Assembly: GCA_963707555.1 (NCBI GenBank) | Contig: CAVPQM010000020.1 | Coordinates: 124,001-188,000, forward strand | Source of the DNA: JAFAFN01 sp963707555 | GTDB taxonomy: Bacteria; Actinomycetota; Acidimicrobiia; Acidimicrobiales; Microtrichaceae | Direction: 5' to 3' | Length of the DNA stretch: 64,000 nucleotides | In this document: positions 61,359-64,000 of the stretch, piece by piece | Position numbering within the stretch: the stretch's first letter is position 1 | How the letters are laid out: each line of letters opens with the position of its first letter | The notes under the pieces: generated by a model | Told to the model about the DNA's origin: nothing | Database searches by the model: none | Seen by the model: only the letters and a program-made list of their open reading frames with translations | Made by a program: the position numbers and the translations under genes

Positions 61359-62114
61359 TCAACCCCTGAGCAGGTCCTCGACGGCATCGGCGACGTCGTC
61401 GAGGTCGACCGCCGGCTCGTCGAAGCGCCGCACGTCGCGATAGGTGCGGTCCCGACCCGCATCATCGACGAACCACCGCTCCAGACGACCCCGGACCGGC
61501 AGCGCGAGCAGCGCCGGCATGTCGTCGAGCGACGCCCGACCGGCTCCGGGCAGCAACAACAGGCGTGCCAGGTCGTAGAGGTCGGAGGCCCGCTTCTCGG
61601 GGCGCGTCGATGCCCGCAGCGGGATCGCCGTCGCCTTCATCGCGACCAGCCCGGAGGTGGACGCGACGAGTCGGCGCGAGGCCTTGGCCAGCGGCGCGCC
61701 GTCGAGCTCGTCGACCGCCACGACGTCGAGCGGTGTCGCGTCGTCGTGGGCCCACGTGAGCGACACCGCGTTGAGCTCCAGGTCGCTCAACGCGTCACCG
61801 GCACCGGTCAGTTCGGCGACCAGCTCGCCCGCCGGCACGGGTGCCACGTCGATCACGTCCAGGTCCATGTCGCCGGCGAAGCGGTACTGACCGCCGCCCG
61901 ACGACGTGACCGCGACCCGGGCGATCGTCTCGTGCAGACCCTCGAGGTCGCGCGCCACGGCGTCGAGGTCGACGGTCGTGCGATGCGGCGAGCCGACGCG
62001 GCACATGACCGCGAGACCGCCGATGAGTCGGAGCTCCGGTGGCAGCGAGGCGAGCAGCTCGACCTCTCGGTGGGTGGTGCCGCCGCGACGGCCCGACAGC
62101 ACGACGCTGCTCAC
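61359..62114 (-). CDS. Nucleotidyltransferase, AbiEii-like toxin
   Basis: This 251-residue protein carries a nucleotidyltransferase core: LIGGLAVMCRVGSPHRTTVDLDAVARDLE has the GG and DxD-like metal site. It fits the AbiEii (type IV toxin) group, enzymes that add nucleotides to tRNA or other targets. The GTG start at 62114 has GAGG 8-9 bases upstream. It begins 10 bp after the stop of the putative antitoxin gene. The Asp pattern is somewhat reduced, so its activity is uncertain. Confidence 0.65.
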   Translation of the reverse strand: MSSVVLSGRRGGTTHREVELLASLPPELRLIGGLAVMCRVGSPHRTTVDLDAVARDLEGLHETIARVAVTSSGGGQYRFAGDMDLDVIDVAPVPAGELVAELTGAGDALSDLELNAVSLTWAHDDATPLDVVAVDELDGAPLAKASRRLVASTSGLVAMKATAIPLRASTRPEKRASDLYDLARLLLLPGAGRASLDDMPALLALPVRGRLERWFVDDAGRDRTYRDVRRFDEPAVDLDDVADAVEDLLRG

Positions 62115-62124
62115 GTGCCCGTCC

Positions 62125-63099
62125 TCATGCGTCAGCCTCCGGCACGATGCCCCAGTCCTCGACGATCTCACGGCCCCGGGCCGGGTCCGCGGCGAGTCGA
62201 ACGGCGCACAGCATCGGCGCGGCGACCGACCAGGGGTGGTCGTCGTCGGGCGGGTGCTCGTCGTGCAGCGGGATCCAGTCGACGGGGGAGCGGCGCACCC
62301 AACAGCGCGTCGGCGCGTCACGGTCGACCAGGCCACGAAGCCGCCGCAACGCCGAGGCCGAGCGGACGTAACAACGGGCGGGCAGTTCGCCTGCGGCGGC
62401 GACCCGGGCACCGCCGAGCGTCGCCGCCCGTTCGTCGACACGCACCAGGTCGTCACCGCCGACCTTGGCGCCGGCGTCGAGGATCGAGACCGGCAGCGGG
62501 GTCCAGTCGTCGTCGGGCCAGTTGGCGGCGGTCTCCCAGAACAGGTCGGGCAGCAACGGGAGTCTGGTCCGCTTGCCGATCAGGCCCGCGGCGGAGAACC
62601 GCGCCACCAGCTCGTGGGTGGCGCCGACGCTGCGACCGATGGCCGGCGCGACCCGACGGGCGGTGACCTCGTCAGTGGGGTGCACGAGCGCGTGCAGCGC
62701 CACCTCGAGCCCGACCGTGGTCCACAGGTTGGCGCTACTGGGGCGCTCGCCGCCGATCGATCGCAACGGTGCCTCGACCCTGATGCCGGGCGCCCAGAGG
62801 CGCAGGTGCCCGCGTCGGTCGAGCCAGCTCCAGCCCTCGGCGCGCAGCACGTCGCGCCCGGCGTCGGAGATGCGGTCGGCCACGACCACGGCGGGGCCTC
62901 GGCCCCGGGCCTCGCCGACGAGCGACCGCAGATCGGCCGGTGTCGGGTGGGCACGTGCGACCAGGAGCGGGACCAGGCGCGTGCCGTCGACGAGCACTGC
63001 GTCGCCGTCGTGGCGCGCGTCGAGCCCGACGTCGTCGAGCGCCTCGACGAGTTCACCTGCGAGCTCGTCGTGCTCCTGCGTTCCTGCCGTCACGAACAC
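62125..63099 (-). CDS. AbiEi-like antitoxin / transcriptional regulator
   Basis: This 324-residue protein precedes the AbiEii-like gene in one operon. The central part has a helix-turn-helix: EVALHALVHPTDEVTARRVAPAIGRSVGATHELVARFSAAGLIGKR. The C-terminal half (LPVSILDAGAKVGGDDLVRVDER, AAAGELPARCYVRSASALRRL) resembles AbiEi C-terminal sequences. AbiEi binds its own promoter and neutralises AbiEii without direct toxin contact. The exact start is unclear: GTG at 63099 or 63093; a 20-bp direct repeat covers this site. Confidence 0.6.
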   Translation of the reverse strand: MFVTAGTQEHDELAGELVEALDDVGLDARHDGDAVLVDGTRLVPLLVARAHPTPADLRSLVGEARGRGPAVVVADRISDAGRDVLRAEGWSWLDRRGHLRLWAPGIRVEAPLRSIGGERPSSANLWTTVGLEVALHALVHPTDEVTARRVAPAIGRSVGATHELVARFSAAGLIGKRTRLPLLPDLFWETAANWPDDDWTPLPVSILDAGAKVGGDDLVRVDERAATLGGARVAAAGELPARCYVRSASALRRLRGLVDRDAPTRCWVRRSPVDWIPLHDEHPPDDDHPWSVAAPMLCAVRLAADPARGREIVEDWGIVPEADA

Positions 63100-63169
63100 C
63101 GAACACCACGGTATCGGCTCAGGGGTCCATGAGCAATGTCCTTCGTCCGTGCCGTCACGAACACCGAAC
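63085..63169. repeat. 20-bp direct repeat at the AbiEi-like start
   Basis: TGCCGTCACGAACACCGAAC occurs twice exactly (63085-63104 and 63150-63169), 45 bp apart. The first copy covers the GTG start and first codons of the AbiEi-like gene. Confidence 0.85.
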
Positions 63170-63231
63170 GCCAGGCGCTGTGGGTGCTTCATTTGACGCC
63201 CAAGTAGCGGGCCCCAAGTAGCATGGTGGAC

Positions 63232-64000
63232 ATGGCTGAGGACCGGGGCGAGCAGCTCGAGCACCACATCTACGACCGCGACGGCGAGGTCACGACCGAC
63301 CGTCCGTGGATCATCCGTACGTACTCCGGGCACTCGAGCCCGAAGGCGTCGAACGAGCTGTACCGGTCGAACCTGGCCAAGGGCCAGACCGGTCTGTCGA
63401 TCGCCTTCGACCTGCCGACGCAGTGCGGGTACGACTCCGATGATCCGATCGCCCGGCCCGAGATCGGCAAGGTCGGCGTGCCGATCAACTCCCTCGACGA
63501 CATGCACGTGCTGTTCGACGAGATCCCCATCGAGCAGATGAACACCTCGATGACGATCAACGGCACGGCGATGTGGCTGCTGGCGCTGTACGTGGCCCTC
63601 GCCCGTGAGCGCGGCGTCGACATCGCCGAGCTGACCGGCACCACCCAGAACGACCTGATCAAGGAGTACCTGGCCCGCGGCACGTACATCTACCCGCCCG
63701 AGCAGAGCCTGCGGCTGATCGCCGAGATGTACGAGTTCTGCCTCGAGGAGATCCCCTCGTGGAACGCCTCGAACATCTGCTCGTACCACCTGCAGGAGGC
63801 CGCGGCGACGCCGACCCAGGAGCTCGCCTTCGCCCTCGCGAACGCGATCTCGTTGCTCGACCTGATCAAGGAGCGCGGCCACTTCACCGACGAGCAGTTC
63901 GAGCGGGCCGTCGGGCGTATCAGCTTCTTCGTGAACTCGGGCATCCGGTTCGTCGAGGAGATGTGCAAGATGCGCGCCTTCGGCGAGCTGTGGGACGAGT
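63232..64000 (+). CDS. B12-dependent acyl-CoA mutase large subunit (MeaA/Icm-like), cut by window end
   Basis: 256 residues of the N-terminal TIM-barrel domain are present. RPWIIRTYSGHSSPKASNELYR, NLAKGQTGLSIAFDLPTQCGYDSDDP, KVGVPINSLDDMHVLFDEIP and QMNTSMTINGTAMWLLALYVAL are typical of the ethylmalonyl-CoA/isobutyryl-CoA mutase group rather than classical methylmalonyl-CoA mutase (which has GPYxTMYxxRPWT-like motifs). These radical enzymes rearrange the carbon skeleton of acyl-CoAs with adenosylcobalamin. The start could also be an ATG 9 bases earlier. The rest lies outside the window. Confidence 0.88.
   Translation, partial: MAEDRGEQLEHHIYDRDGEVTTDRPWIIRTYSGHSSPKASNELYRSNLAKGQTGLSIAFDLPTQCGYDSDDPIARPEIGKVGVPINSLDDMHVLFDEIPIEQMNTSMTINGTAMWLLALYVALARERGVDIAELTGTTQNDLIKEYLARGTYIYPPEQSLRLIAEMYEFCLEEIPSWNASNICSYHLQEAAATPTQELAFALANAISLLDLIKERGHFTDEQFERAVGRISFFVNSGIRFVEEMCKMRAFGELWDE

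Overview
This is 64 kb of chromosome from a high-GC actinobacterium. Short overlapping gene pairs (GTGA and ATGA junctions), many GTG starts and TGA stops, F420-type LLM oxidoreductases, a DUF222/HNH gene with a LexA-like box, and a dense set of acyl-CoA and CaiB/BaiF genes all point to Actinomycetota. The gene mix (fused Liv transporter, acyl-CoA catabolism, family-1 encapsulin with encapsulated ferritin) best fits class Acidimicrobiia, near Ilumatobacter. That placement is inference; no rRNA or marker protein here settles it. I see no insertion sequence, prophage or CRISPR array.

Layout. 0-3.7 kb: end of moaC, a membrane protein, tRNA-Ala(CGC) and an encapsulin/encapsulated-ferritin iron-storage pair. 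3.7-10 kb: MFS exporter, cupredoxin-multicopper oxidase fusion, cytochrome P450, then a Coq4-motif protein with a VOC protein. 10-17.3 kb: a branched-chain-amino-acid-type ABC system in which permeases and ATPases are fused (LivH-LivM-LivF, with LivG just beyond a frameshift), a substrate-binding protein and an exported protein with Asp/Gly repeats. 17.6-25.4 kb: MBOAT plus SGNH acylation pair, prepilin peptidase, acyl-CoA ligase, small membrane proteins and a damaged ECF sigma/anti-sigma-like pair. 25.5-43.1 kb: the main catabolic block, with SDR, three CaiB/BaiF proteins (one racemase-like), acyl-CoA synthetase, LLM oxidoreductase, two acyl-CoA dehydrogenases and two MaoC-type hydratases, interrupted by a TetR gene, a PadR operon and a TAP-type hydrolase. 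43-50.7 kb: DUF2252, an FtsX/ABC pair, a histidine kinase fused to its response regulator, and VapBC. 50.7-54.4 kb: TetR gene divergent from a thiolase-superfamily/OB-fold protein plus thiolase. 54.4-64 kb: degenerate GGDEF, DUF2332, MFS exporter, LexA-box DUF222/HNH gene, lipoprotein, LLM oxidoreductase, AbiEi/AbiEii-like pair, and the start of a B12-dependent acyl-CoA mutase.

The main result is a putative regulon. A 19-bp inverted repeat, [A/T]TCTGACG-N3-CGTCAGAT, occurs six times, each time just upstream of an acyl-CoA catabolic gene or of the TetR gene at 50.7-51.5 kb. That regulator therefore probably controls itself and five catabolic units spread over 34 kb. The encoded enzymes (CoA activation, 2-methylacyl-CoA racemisation, paired dehydrogenases, hydration, thiolytic or aldolytic cleavage with an OB-fold partner, P450 and LLM oxidation nearby) resemble steroid or isoprenoid side-chain degradation. 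The substrate is not known from sequence.

Two other patterns recur. Several genes end in short tandem repeats that each carry a copy of the stop codon. About a dozen otherwise well-conserved genes carry single-base frameshifts, mostly of the +1 type, so read support should be checked before calling them true pseudogenes.
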